Below are positions 38,626-52,200 of a stretch of DNA of 64,000 nt, piece after piece. Under the pieces are notes generated by a model. It saw only the letters and a list, made by a program, of their open reading frames with translations, had not been told where the DNA came from and did no database searches. The stretch's first letter is position 1, and each line of letters opens with the position of its first letter. The position numbers were made by a program, and so were the translations under genes. This stretch comes from Lophius americanus (lineage: Eukaryota; Chordata; Actinopteri; Lophiiformes; Lophiidae): positions 141,001-205,000 of the forward strand of contig JBBDHG010000133.1 in assembly GCA_037951165.1 (NCBI GenBank). Reading direction: 5' to 3'.

Positions 38626-41600
38626 ATGTCTCACATTCCTCATATTTACTTTAGGTATTAGAGTACAGGATAGAGAGCATGCAAAGCTTTGTAAAAAAGC
38701 AGAGCCTGGACTGACATCTTATTTATAAGGGGTGAAGTTCTGCGCTCGACTACAACATGTGATTTCAATTGAAACTTCATGGTCCCTCAGACATATTGAG
38801 ACATTTGGATGTACAGAGGTGGAAGATGGATGGCTAAAGTACATGACCATGTGATGAGAGGTGAGAGGAAAAGGTGGGGGGTCAGTGAAGACGGTATGGA
38901 AAGAATGCAAAGAGTAGAAGAAGAGAATGTTGTGGATTCGTGTGGCAAAAAGAGATAATTCAGGACAAAGGAATGAAAAACAAGGAGACGAGACATTTCT
39001 GAGGTGGGGCTGCTGTTGAAAAGACGGTGACATCATGGGGCAGATGGGAGACTGGCAAGTCCCACAGATGGATTGGTGATGAGGGGTTACGACGGGGTCA
39101 GGAGTGAAGATAAACACATGCATTTTCTAAAAAATATACAAAGAAAAGCAATATCTGGGAAAGTATACTATTGCTGTAAAGGAGAACAGAAAGAACAGAA
39201 TATAAGCAGTGGATCAGGAATAAAAAAACAAAAACAAGGAAAGAGATCGAAAGCAATTTTAGACAACAGAGTGTGTGTTCGACGCGAGTGGTTGCCACCT
39301 GTGCTTCATGAGAGGGAAATGAGTGAAGAAAAGGACCAGAGGTAGGGAAGAAAGGTAAAGGCAAAAGGTAAAGATTTAGGAGTCCATGCCTACATTAAAT
39401 CAGCTCAGCACACTCCATGTTATTTCTAGGCGTCACGGTTGAGGGATGTGTGTTTATAATTTGTGTTATGACTTACTTGAAATTATGAGTATGGAGAGTC
39501 AGTGAGACAGAAACAGATGCGTCCATGTGATGCCCGAGGGAACCATCAATACTGTCTGCCCCTAAGTGCAGTGTGTGCATGTGCACATGCATTTGCCTGT
39601 CTGTGCGCACATTCATGCTTTCATGTGCTTATGTACATGTGTGATGTATTTTGTTAGGGGAGAACATGGGGAGCCCGCTAATATCTGTTCCCAGGACATC
39701 CATTATAAGGTTGTCTCGATTGTGATCATGCCTTTCCACCACTTAACTGTCCAGCACTGAAGAAACATTCCGCCAGCACTTTACGGCCGGTCCTTGATTG
39801 TGAGTGTGCGAAGGTGCGGCACAAGAACGGGGGCCCCTGGCTAGGCAGCACTAGAGGCCTGCGGTGAGAGCAAGCAGAGGACATGAGAGTGGGGCATGGT
39901 TGAGTGACACTATTATTTATGGTCTTGGAACGCTGTGTTATTTACAACTGAGGAGGAAGGGAAAATGTCTATTTCCAACATAAAACACACGCTCTGGCTT
40001 CATTTGGTAAGCTCACTGCAAAGCCAGTTAAGAAGGTAAATCTGTGTTTCAGTTCTGAATGTAGGTTAAATGCATTTTTATGAGGTTCAAGTTTTGGCTA
40101 CCTCAGGGTGGATTAGCTCCATGCTAACCTGTCGCAGCTAGCCTGACAGATGCACCTATTAGCCACGCGCTTCTGTATGCTAGCTCTCCAAGATTAAAGC
40201 CTTTGTTTATATTAATCGATAAGAAAGGATTTATCCAGATAAGCACCACAAATGAACCCACATGTCTGTCTTTTCATGCCAACTCCAATATTCGTCCTGA
40301 GCAGATATACTAGACAGCACACTGTAAGCCTGAGCCCCACGCAAGATTGATAAACTTAACATGCTAACCTTGAGCTCTGCTCCCCAACTTAAATCGATGA
40401 CAGCTGATGGTTCTCCCAGAACTGGGCCAGGTTGTGTGTGTTTTCACTTCACTAGTAAAATATACAAGCCACTTACTCCGCTCACCCCCACTCCCACAAT
40501 AGTGCTCTGACCAGTTGAAGAGGGGGTGGTCTAATTGAAAGAATATGTATCAGTTTTACAGCAACAACAGGGAAAATACAAGGGGACAAAAATCAACAAA
40601 TCTGCCAAAACAAGCCAAATGTTTAGAGTGGTAGCAGGAACGAGGAGAGATGGCTGACTGCTCGCGGAGATGAGCAGGACCAGACGACCACTGCTGCATT
40701 CCACGAGGAGACAGGGAGACCGAGGCAGAGGAGAACAGAGAGAGAGTGGCATTGTAAGCCTGCGTGCATGCAAACAAATAATACTGAGAAAAAGAGAAAG
40801 ACACAGATGATACTTTAATTCAATTCAATATCTATTTAGGTAAAAGCTTATTAACATTTTATCCAAGAGAACGCAATGAGAAAAATCGACCTCATGTCTG
40901 GATTATTGGACTTGAATTTAGCATTAAGCTGGCCTGGCTCTCTACTTAGCACAAAAATCAACAAATATCTTCTCCAAATGTAACTTATTAACCAACAGTT
41001 CCTCAAAGTTGTTGACGCCATAGTGTTTGTATATTCTAAAAGTCTAAATCCTGCAATCATTAGTCACATTCAAACAGTATGCACAGATGTATATTCCATA
41101 TTGACATTTTGATTGCTCGTGTAAGAATGAACACATTGTGATGATTAATACACTTCACAGGAGTTGGCGGCATCCCCTTTCCTCCAGAGTGAGATTGATG
41201 TTCTCATGTCAACCTGAAAATTATAGCGAATACAAGTATGTCTGGAAATATTGAACTATTCCTGTAATAAACGCATGCTCTGATTGCAGACAGTATTTGA
41301 CTGAACAATGAGTGTGGTTAATTGTCCTCTCTGACCCACAGATTCATTGCATCACCTTCTGAGGATTGGCAAGTATTGGTGTGGATTCCATTTGTAGTAA
41401 AACAGGGTAGATAAATAAACAGGACCTAGGGGTATGCCATCGGTGATTACGATGTCAGCGGCAGCTTTTTCCTATTTGGATAACCTTGGGTGTATCCGTG
41501 TACGCACATGTTCACTTGAATGAATGCGGGCGCTTGTGTACTTCCCATAACTGGGAGAAAAACACAATCCCCACTAGATTAGTCAAAATCCTCCTACCTG

Positions 41601-44139
41601 TGAAGGCCCACCTACATCGCCTCCTACCAATAAGGTGAGCTCTGACCCTAATCCTCCAGGGATTTTACCAATAGCTGAGAGCTCTCCACCTCCTTACAGG
41701 AGAGATTTGTCTTCTGACTTTATTGTCACTGAGATGACTGACAGTGTCTCCCCAAGGCAGAAAAAATAAGACAGAAGGCTGTGCTGTACCACACATGTGA
41801 GGGGGTCCCCTTACTAGAAGTCAGATCCACGTACAGGCACACACGCACACACACAGCAGCTGGGTTGTTTAAAGCTCCCTGTCATCTGAGAGAGAGGTGA
41901 GGGTCACAGAATGGGTAACACTGCTCCAGTCACACTACTGTAAGAACACGTACACACTGGGGGAGATGGAGAAACATACACACATGCAGAATGTTAAGAA
42001 AGAGCACTTAGGTTTCAGTATAAACACTGATGAGTTATGCCCCCTTGGACTGTCTCTGATCCAAGCAGAACACTGTCCTGCCAGAGACCGCCCCATTTTT
42101 TAACATCAAAAGATGAAATATGTGGCAAATGAGAGGTTGTTTTGTCGAGCGCAGATTAGACTGTGCAAATAAAAGAAGATCCACCTGTAACATATGCGGT
42201 CGCTTTAATACAGTTGAGACCGTTTTTTTCCCTTAAAAATGTCAGAATCATTTTATTTGCTGGGGACTGAGGAGAGAAATTCAAATCCTCAAATATCCAG
42301 CATTTTTTAATGTGCAAAACCAGTGAAAACAGCGCATTCATAGAAATGATAAGTATTCAAGACTAAGTCTTATATCAGTTAAGTCGTACTGAAGTCGTAT
42401 ATCAGTCTTCAGAGAACTTTTTTTACTTTCTGTCAACTGATTGATTATAACACTGGATTATTCTAAAAGAAAAACTAAAAAAAAAAATCCTGAGTTGTGA
42501 AATTCAAAGTTGTCCTCTGAATTGTTTGGTGCGTTTTAAATAAACCTGTGTTAAAATGTTCATCACAAATACTTGAGTAAAAGGCAACCAGAATGCATTG
42601 TCTTCCCCTTTCTTCTTCTAATCAAAGCAAGAAGCCACTCAACTGAGGAGAGAATGGTATCACCTACGCCTTGGACCTCTCCATCATCCATCTTCTCTCT
42701 CTCTCTTTCATTCTCTATTTGGCTCTGTCTTGCCCTATACTCACTCCAAAGTGGGACTAAATATTAAGTTCAAGGAGGTTATGCAAACACGTTGAAACAG
42801 CCATCCTTGGCCTAAGTATTACCCTGTACCCTTCAATTACCCGCCTTGCTTTCCTCTCTCCTCATCCTCAGCTGCAGTCTGGAAATACAGCACACACTCG
42901 TGATATAGGGCCAAAAAGCTTTAAAAATCAGGGGCAGAGAGTACAACACAGTGGCGCATTATTACACACACACACACATACACATGCGCAGACACACACA
43001 CGCGAGCCTGCACCCAAAATACACACTTAGACACAAACCGATGAAAGATGGGTCCAGAAAACAGTGAGAGCAAGTACCTCTGGTGTATTTTTTCAGTGTT
43101 CCAAATGTAGGGCCTGGCGGTGGACCACAGCTGAACCACAGCTGACATGCGGTGGAATGGGAGGCCACCACACTCACTTCCCCTTAAAGGAGCCATAGAG
43201 ACACACACACACTTACGAACAATCGCAGAATAAAGCAACACTCTTAGAAACACACATATACGCACAAGTTCAGCAATTTCCTGGATAGTACTGTCATGAT
43301 GATGGGAGTCCATGTTTAAAAAGTGGTTTGAGGTGAAGGGACAGATCTGTATGGGCTTTTTCCCACAATGCCTTGCCAGACAATTACACAACCCAATTAA
43401 TGTGGTTACTACAGCAGGGCTAGGACTTTACTCTGCACAAGCCAAGTGTGCATGTAAGCGCGTGTGAGGAGATGTGTATATGCTCCTTTGGCCGGTAGGA
43501 CTCTCAGAATTATAGCTTTCGTTGGAGCTTGGACCAGTAGATTTCCCGTCAGTGCGTAAAGAGCACAAAGGGTCAAACTAACATTCACCCCACACTCAAT
43601 CAGCCAATCACAGTAATTTCCAATCATGTCCACATGAGCTCAGCTTTTATAAAAACTGCACAGCCCACAACTTCAAGACCCAAAATGTGTTGAGTGTCTT
43701 AGAGAAAGTAACACCCTACCCTGAAGAAAAACCTACACTAGGAAACACTTTTTTTTTTAGAATAAAAATGGAATTGGTACTTCATTATTATTTTTGTGCA
43801 CTTACTGCTATAGATATCCACAAACCCAGTGCATAATGTGCATTTTCTCATGCTCTATAATTCACAGGGTCACAGACTCAGAGGTAAACAGTGGCGATAG
43901 AAGCAGATGCTGCTGGAGCACTCGGATAGCTCTGAGAGGCAACCCTGTCAAAAATAATGGGGTGATATAAAATAGGACACCATGGAACACATTTCTGAAA
44001 TTAGTTTTGAAATACTGCCTCTACAAAAGCTTTCGGATATTTTTTTCCATAATTGAAAAATTATTTGTTTTACAGTTCCTTGGTCGGGGGCACAGTTTTC
44101 CCCTTTTTAAATTTGCAATTGCACAACATTTATCAATCT

Positions 44140-44183
44140 CAAAATGACTGGAAATAATAAACGGATTATTTCCAGTCATTTTG
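44140..44183. repeat. Perfect 19-bp inverted repeat
   Basis: CAAAATGACTGGAAATAAT (44140-44158) is exactly reverse-complemented at 44165-44183 across a 6-base loop (AAACGG). A third, partial copy of the right arm (CATTTCCAGTCATTATAAAA) follows at 44184. It lies about 50 bp before the SINE. Confidence 0.92.
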
Positions 44184-44234
44184 CATTTCCAGTCATTATA
44201 AAATAATAATAAATGGATGTGTGAAATGTGTTCC

Positions 44235-44482
44235 GGGGCGGCTGTGGCTCAGTGGGTAGAGCGGCCGACTCCCAATCAGAAGATCGGAAGGTAGCCGGTT
44301 CGATCCCACCAGGGTCTACTTGTCGTAGGGTCCTTGAGCGAGACCCTGAATCCTTAGCTCCCCGGGCGCTCCACGAGGGGCTGCCCACTGCTCCCTCAGG
44401 GATGGGTCAAATGCAGAGAAGTAATTTCACTATGTTGTACTGTATGACTATGTGACTAATAAAGGATTCTTTCTTCTTCTTT
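44235..44482 (+). mobile_element. tRNA-derived SINE
   Basis: The head carries an RNA polymerase III box A (TGGCTCAGTGG, 44245-44255) and box B (GGTTCGATCCC, 44297-44307), spaced as in a tRNA. The body continues with CCTTGAGCGAGACCCTGAAT and GCTGCCCACTGCTCCCTCAG, typical of percomorph SINE bodies. The tail is GACTAATAAAGGATTC with a (TTC)n run. It is not a working tRNA gene because the acceptor stem does not pair and the element runs on for 170 bases. No clear target-site duplication is seen. Confidence 0.9.
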
Positions 44483-44600
44483 AAATACTTGAACTTATTA
44501 CTTTTGATGTATCAGATATGAAAATATTTGAAAATGGAATTCTTTTTGGCAATTTCACAAAATTTGATTGAATTCAATTTTTGAGATTTGATCCAAATGT

Positions 44601-44642
44601 AAAGTGCATTATAAATTAAATGTATTATTATTATTATTATTA
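44601..44642 (+). repeat. LINE-like tail with (TTA)n
   Basis: AAAGTGCATTATAAATTAAA followed by TGTATTATTATTATTATTA resembles the common fish tail 'aagcgctttataaataaa..ttattatta'. Only the tail is recognisable. Confidence 0.5.
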
Positions 44643-45144
44643 ATTTGTTTCTTAGAAGACACACTTCACATTTGTCACTGATTGTGATTGTATCGACTTC
44701 ATTAATTAAAAATGAAGAATACAGTTGTATATGTGACGTTCAAATAACATTAAATGGGGCCGTGACACCTGTGTCACCTGTTGGCTCTTCATTTATATGC
44801 TCTTGGATGAGCTAATATAATATTTAAAATCAAACCGTGATCAAAGATTTGTCACGTACAATCTTAAAGTGCTGAGTAATTTGTAACAATAACTGAAATA
44901 AATGTAGGTCAGCAATAAATTTCAAAAAAATCTCAAAAAAAGCTGCGCTAAAGCAGCAAGAACCACATACTTTGTTTATGGTCTGCTAGAAAAACACACT
45001 CGGACCACGTACACAGTAATATAGGTTTCATTATCCCCGCTTTGAGTCTCTTTAAGATATGCAGGCTGAAAATTCCAGGGAAGAAAGAGAGTCGGAGATG
45101 CAGAAACAGAGAGATATGCAGCCAAAAACTAGACCTCTCTTGCT

Positions 45145-45174
45145 CACACACACACACACACACACGCACACACA
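45145..45174. repeat. (CA)n microsatellite
   Basis: About 14 CA units with one G interruption, ending in TATATA. Confidence 0.9.
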
Positions 45175-47939
45175 TATATGCACGAAAACTAACACAAGCA
45201 CGAACACTAACACATGCACACACACAGTAGGCTTGTTGAGGGTGCTGATTAGAGGAGCTGTTACCAGGTCCGGACAGGTCTGCCATATATTTAGACAGAT
45301 CATGGGATCAAAGAGCAACATGATTACTACCTACAGTTGTCCTCGGATAAAAAACCTCACTGTTATTTCCCTGTCAATAACAAAGGAATTCATGCATATG
45401 GAAGTACACATTGCATGTTCGCACAGACGTAAGTATTAATGGACACACTTTCGGCACACACGCAGATGCAAGAACATACACACACGCACATTTACACCCA
45501 CATTACTCTATAATCTGAGTAATTTGTACGTTGCAGCTTGTGCAGACAGATCGCGCCTCTGGTACATTGAGCCTTTTGTGGCATTGCTTTTGCTTGTTCA
45601 TCAGTTGGAGTGAATTCCCAAAAGAGATGTAGCCACTTGTAAAGTTGTGAGAGAGTTTCCTGTGAACTGAAACAATGTGCGCTCTTGTCATTATGACACT
45701 TCTTGTTGGCGCAAAATTGAGTGCATGTGTCTATGAATTTTATGAAGGTATGAAAATTGAAGCTGCAAGCAGCGACCCGTGAATGCCAGCATGAAACAGC
45801 AAAAGTGTGCACCTTGTAATCACTGCAGCACAGTGTGCACTCGCTCCTTGACCTTTCTGCTTCTTACCTCAAGTTGTCTAGCATAAGTCTGGGTTTACTT
45901 TCACCTTTTTTATGCTCTTTCTGCTGGTTCTTTTTTCCCCTCACCAACATGTATGAGAGAATAAATGGATGTACAGACAGAAAACACATAAACACAGATG
46001 GTAATGAACAGTTATAAGTGCTCAGCACACACCTGGGAATAGATTCCAACGTACTTCTGGTTTTTAATAAAGAGACCAATGGTAGTGTACAGACAGATGC
46101 TGTTGACAGACTGATTTCATGGAGATAACAAACACACACTCAACCTGCACTTGTTGATTACATCATCGATGTTCTTACCATAGCTTCTGCTCAGGCAAAA
46201 TTTGAAATATCTTATCAACAGATACATTCTAAAGCAATTTCATATTCTTTCTTAGTTTTGTTTAAAGTCAAAAAGATCTACGTGTTGGTGCAAGTGGATG
46301 TACTGATTTTGCGTTGGTCATTTAGGTCTACATTTGAATTATTGCATGTCTTCCAGAAGCAGCAGGACAAAAAAATCCACCCTAATCAAGTTGAGCTGTT
46401 CATTTCAGGTGCATTACAACAGATTCTAATTTAGCTTTACTTTATTATAGAAACACCTAGCCATTTCGTTTAGGGTCTATCGTGCCGGGCATTGGTTGAC
46501 CTCACCTTTACATTTCACTGATCCTCAGCTGATCGGTTGGTGTAGATTCTCATTCAGCCAGGGTCATATTGATAGTCTATGGTTGAAACAGAGGCAACTG
46601 GTAAAATTTTCAGAGAATGTCTGGTAATCCAGCCTAAATAAGCAACTTCACTTGATATAGTGACTATTCTACTCCTCCTGCTTCTGGAAGGCGCAATAAT
46701 TCTACTAGCAACCTAACCTGAGACAAAACATCCAATCAGGACTCCGTGATCGGCCCTTCTATGGTGGTATGGTGATGGGGTCTTTGGGGCCAGAAAAGAA
46801 ACGAGGGATGAAACTGGCAAAGGAGTTTTGTGCACAGCAACCTCATCTGCTTTGGATATCAAAGAACAGCTATGGGCACACAGTAAGAAGTATTTGAACA
46901 TGCCCAGGCCAAGGCTCATTTGGCAGCGGGAGGCATTTTTGATAAGTTGAAAGGAAATGACTTAGTGCAAGATATAGTTAATAGCCAGCCCAGACAAAGA
47001 GCCACTACAGCTGGAGTTCTTTGCTTGGCCTACATTGAGGCTAAACCCTACAGGCCCGCAAATACCACAGAACATGAGACTGATTGCCGGAATTAAATGG
47101 AAGTGATATGGGTAGAGTTCCATAGTTCAATATTGTAAGGTCAAATATGTACAGAAACATATTTCCTCACAAATGAAGGAAGACTGGTACCCTCACTCCC
47201 GTACTCTAATACTGAGCCTACAAGTAGAGGCAAAAAGTGATTGTAATACACCTGAGGGCGTAGGTTACCTGATATGAACAGGACTACAAACATTTTCCGT
47301 CATCTATTATCTTCTCTAGAGCACCTGTATTTGGCTCAGGAATTTCTCTGAATCCATCACTGAAGTAACTTGTAGTGGTGCTTCTGTTATGCAAAGCCGC
47401 AAATGTGGATTAGCAAGTAAGCTCCAGGCTATTTTCCCTAATAGTACTGCTTGGCACAGATTGGTCTACAGGCTTGAGCTTGCAGTAAAAAACGCAGAGA
47501 GAAAGAGGGGCACTAAAACATTTTTTATTTTTATATTGATAGATGCAATTACAATTTATAGCACGTCCCGCAAAAAGCCGACGAAGCGTAAAATTTTTCA
47601 CACATTAGACACAATGTGAGTGTGTGCAGCAATTATAGAGCAGTACAAGCAGGGTGGAAAAACTACCTAGCACTAGCTAGGATTTTTATTATTTTTTTCC
47701 TACCTGTCCTGTCAAGCTGCCATTGCATGCAGAATAAGGATCTGGCTGCCTTGCAGGGCCAGACAGATTTCAGTCTGCAAAGGAAGAGTCCAGCTGCGTG
47801 AACTGCATTATATTTGTTATTATTATGTATTTTAAGTTGATGAGGCGAACGACGAGGAAAGGGGCTTGGGGGGATGGGAGAAAGAAGAAAGGGATACATA
47901 CAAGAAGTGGGTGGGGGGACAAAGAGGACAGCCGCAGAA

Positions 47940-49200
47940 GAGTGGAGCAAACGTCTACAAGAAAATCAAAAATAAAACAAAAATAACAGCGACTTTATTT
48001 ACATAGATATTTCTTCATGAGCACACATGAACATGAAAAAACACATAACACCACGGGCCCCCCAGAGCATAGAAGAACCGAAGCCATGTGCCACTCGGCC
48101 AACGGCATGCCAGCCCCAAGCGAAAGCAAGCTATGGGCCGCAGAGGAAGCACCAATGCCAAGAGCAGCACACAGAAGGACAGGAGTAGGAGGCCAGCAAA
48201 CGGCCCGACCAGAGGCCAGCAAACCCCTCAAAGGTCAGTAGGGTCCACATAGTACAAGAAGGGTCCACGTCCCCGAGAACCCACCTACCCGAGACCCACC
48301 CATCCACCTAAATACGCCCCCTCCGTACAACAGTGGTAGCCCGCACCTCTGTGGGGGGACTCCATTGTCTGCCAGCAGCCCCCCTGTTGGCAAATAATGG
48401 AGCTCCTCAACATGTTCCGCCTGTATATGTAACGGTTAAAATAGGAGGGCAGTCAGCTCGCAGGGGAGGATGGCTGGCGAAGCCACAGTGAAGCAGCCAC
48501 AGCCCCCACACGTTCTAGGCCATATCCAGACCCCCAGGCTTTAATTAGTGAGACTCAACAGGACAGGGAGGAGGCAAACACATTAAAGACTGAGGCAGAA
48601 GAAATCTGTTTCCATGCTTCGGCCCGACCCATCCCTGCGCCATCCCTTCATCAGTGAAGAGCAAGACCCTGCCGGCAAGGAGGCCACACCAGATCCCCCA
48701 CAGAGCATCACCAGCGCACTGAGACAGGCATGGAATTTTGTACTGTGTGAGCTTTAGGTGGGTACATTTGGTCATAACCGGATACATGCTGGTTTGTTCT
48801 TCCATAAAAAATTGGAGATGTTAGAGTCTAGTGCCTTAAACCAAACAGAAAATGGTTGAGTAAGAATCATTGAGAAAAGATAAAAACTTTTGGGAGGATC
48901 AGAATTTTTATTGTTGCGACTTTTCACACGAGTCATATTGACAAATTCCCCACCGATAAAGTACCCTCTAACGATGGAAAAAGTGGAAGTTGGCTGTAGT
49001 TTAGTCATATCTGGTTTGACAGCCTCGGGGAAATATTAATTCCTAAATATCTGATGCTACCTAATTGTACAGGAGAATCTGCTGTACTCAAAAAATTGAT
49101 GGGTATTACAGTGGATTTGGTCCAAAGAATAAAATAGTCAGAGATAGATGAGAATTTGTCAAACTTATAGCAAACATATGTAAACAATATAAGCATAATG
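47940..49200 (-). mobile_element. 5'-truncated L1-like LINE, 3' half
   Basis: Two minus-strand frames give the late reverse-transcriptase and linker region of fish L1-type elements. At 49196-49005 it reads WTKSTVIPINF then GSIRYLGINISPRLS, where YLG is the conserved thumb motif. At 49008-48772 it reads FYLFSMI, then FKALDSNISNFLWKNKPACIRL-type sequence, matching the 'FIWxxKPPRI' motif. The two lie in different frames, so there is a frameshift at about 49005. Below 48770 lies an unusually GC-rich stretch (including AGGGTCCACGTCCCCGAGAA and GGCAAGGAGGCCACACCAGA) that I recall as the 3' part of the same fish element. The polymerase active site is absent because the copy starts after it. It is in sense with the erc2-like gene. 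Confidence 0.82.
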
Positions 49201-52200
49201 TGCGAAGTTTTGCCAGAATAATCTGAAAGATCAAAAATTCAAAAAAGGGTAGGTCACATCTTTTGGCCAATAAGGCAATTGACAGTAAAATCAGGGTATT
49301 TTAGGTCACATTGGAGTGGCCAGGGTGCTGCAATGAACTCAGTAGGGGAACTGAGGAATAGTCTTTCCACGCTGTTACAATGATTAGAGGAAAAGCCAGT
49401 GACAAAACACCAAACCACAGGAAGCATGATGAATAACTTGACATCTGCTTTGACAAGAGGGGCGATTGCCAGACAAAGTAGAATTGAGTTGAATGTGCTT
49501 TACACACAGTACTGGCCTCAGGATGCACGTGTGAAAAATGGCTTTTGTAATGACACCCTGGGTACGACGATTCCGGCCAACAAAGAGTAGATCATTGCTC
49601 ACGAACTGGGGAGGCTTTTTGGATGCTGCATTCTTAAATCAAATACTGAGTACACAACACATGTAGTGTGGTGTAAGTATGTTGTTCATTCCTTCTAAAT
49701 CTTGTTGGACTCATCCTGGCTTAATACAATGCTATCTCTTCTGGGAGATTATGGATGACCAAAGGGTTCAGAACTGCCACATACAAACAGTAAAATCCAA
49801 ACCAGGTAGGAGGAAGACGTGACTGTGTGGCGTCCACCGTTTTATGCTGAGCATGTAGAACCGTTAGTTAAGCACTTATGTTGAGTTACTGCCACAGCAA
49901 TTATATCATTAACGTTATTTAAAATGGAGGCCTGTCAACCCCGTAAATGAGTAAATGGACTTTTCAGTATGTAGCATGATGTGTTCAGCACTGTGTTCTG
50001 TAGGCATTCTGGGATTTGTGCCCACATAGTCACATCACCAAACATACTTTCTGACACAGATTAATAACATGCACTGCTCATGTTACATTGTCCAAACTCA
50101 AAACAAAAGTCTTTGGACTAAACTGTGAATCATTTTTCATTGCCTTCACACAAAATCCATTCAGTGACCAGATTTTCGTAAATTCATGATTCTTTTCTCG
50201 TACTTACTCACCATAGACATCACCAGCAAAACCCCTTATATTTGCATTACATTTTCAAATACAAACACTGTTTTCAAAACCGTTACCACACATTCAAAAT
50301 TGAATTTCTTGCATTTCTTCAGCAACCATCTTGAAATGCATAAACATTTTTGGGCAGAAAATGTAGAATAAAATGAAATAATATTAATTCCAAAGACAGC
50401 TGATTACAATTTCAGCTGAAAGTCTGCCCATGTGACCTGTGTTTTTCTTTTTTCTTTTTATCTCGTTACCAAAATAGACAAAAGCGACGGCCTCTGAATG
50501 ATTTTGTCTGGAAAACATGGATCACAGAAGACAGATTGACGGAGAAAGAAAAGTGACAGGGAGAGAGAGGACAACAGCCTTCACAGTGCTTTAATGTATG
50601 AGTGATTATTCTCAACATACCGTTTTTTTTATTTGTTTTTGGAATTATAATTGTAGCCCTGGAATTTCCGGAAGTTTTTTTAAATTACGATATACAAAGA
50701 TATAGAAAGAATAAAGGATATCAAAGCAAATTGCTACATTTTGAATCTTTGCTTTGTAACACGTGCTTTAGTACAAAGATAAAGTGAAAAGTTGTTCGCG
50801 CGAAAATAATCTTCAACTTACAAGGTCATCGTGTTATGAGTGACTGAGTTGCTCTCTTGAGAGAATTATTGCCGGTGTTTATGTTCGAACAAGCTTATTT
50901 TGAGACATTTATGAAGGAATTTGGCAACTGAAAGTGAATTTTACAGTTGGTTATAAAAACCAAACTTGTGAAGTTTGGAAAGGTAGCTTCAGTATGTATT
51001 GATGGTTGTTAGCAATTGAAAAAAAAAACAAACTACAAAGCCGTTTGTGCACAGAATGTGAATGAATGGTTTTTGTTTTTTTGGGGGGGGTTTGTTTTGT
51101 TTTTAGTTACAGTAGTAATTCATGTTCGTAAGAAACTTTTAGTAAAGGCAAAGTAAAAAGTAACGTAGAGCAGGGTCCTTAAAGGGAGTTACATATAAAT
51201 AAATGACATGGTCTTATGTGTCTGCCTCTGTGTGCTGTGTCGTCATGCCCATTGAAGCAGGGGATTTCAATATGTTAATTTTCTTTTATGACCTCTAATC
51301 ATATTACTACATTTGTGTCTATGAGTGTGTGTGTGCGTGTAAAAGTATTATTTTGTTGATTTATGTGTAACTGACATTAGGGCGTTGTGGGTGAGAGAGC
51401 GCTCATTATGATTCATTGTTGGGCTGAGTATTGCTGGGAGACCCACTCAGAATTACGAAGATTGAAAATTGATGAGTCGAGAAGTGTTCACACACAAATT
51501 CCCTCATTTAGACATGAAAATCTTTGTATCATACAACAGTAACTTTAAAAGCAGTTGAAGAGCATCCACGGAAAATGAGTTGGCAAAAGCAAAAGTTTAG
51601 GCGTTTGGGGAACCATTCTGTCCGCGTCCTTTCACGTGGTTACATTTTGTGTCTATGTGTGGCTAAGTGTGTTCAAATTGCCCTAGTCTCTCAAAGTGAC
51701 ATGTCAGGACACAGATGTCAGGAAACTGTCACTATAAGTCTGACAAACAAACTGTCAGTAGGAGGAAATAAACAATTTGTCACAATTGCTTTATTACTTT
51801 GTGTTTGAACTAAGCGTCGCGTTACTGACGTCTTCAGCACCATAAAAGCCTTCCCTATGGTTCAGCAATATGTATTGTGTGTATTAGCTATGGCAGAGGC
51901 CCCCTATGATTTGTAATTTGGGCACGCAAAGCAAAACACACAACAGGAGCCGCAAGCAATTAAGGCCTGCCATAGTGCATAACTCCTCTCCTAGCACCCT
52001 TGGTTTCCCCCCTGCCAACCATCTTTCTCCTTTACTCCACATATTAAGGTTTGTTCTACCATGAGCGAAGCTCAATCTGTGTGGCATCAGTGGCATAAAT
52101 ACTGTTTATGTGTGTAACACCTTCAGAATTATACTGTAACCTCCGTGGGCACAGAAAAGCCGGTAATGTTAGCAGACAGCCTAGTCCTCAGGATTAATAC

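Noticed and set aside
42921..43391. 156-codon minus-strand open frame
   Set aside because: Rich in Cys/Val from a TG repeat and without recognisable motifs; chance frame in non-coding DNA.
44235..44315. Candidate tRNA gene with box A and box B
   Set aside because: Acceptor stem does not pair and it continues into a SINE body and tail.
45740..45785. AATTGAAGCTGCAAGCAGCG, reminiscent of a fish dispersed repeat
   Set aside because: Only about 20 bases agree with what I recall, so I could not define an element.
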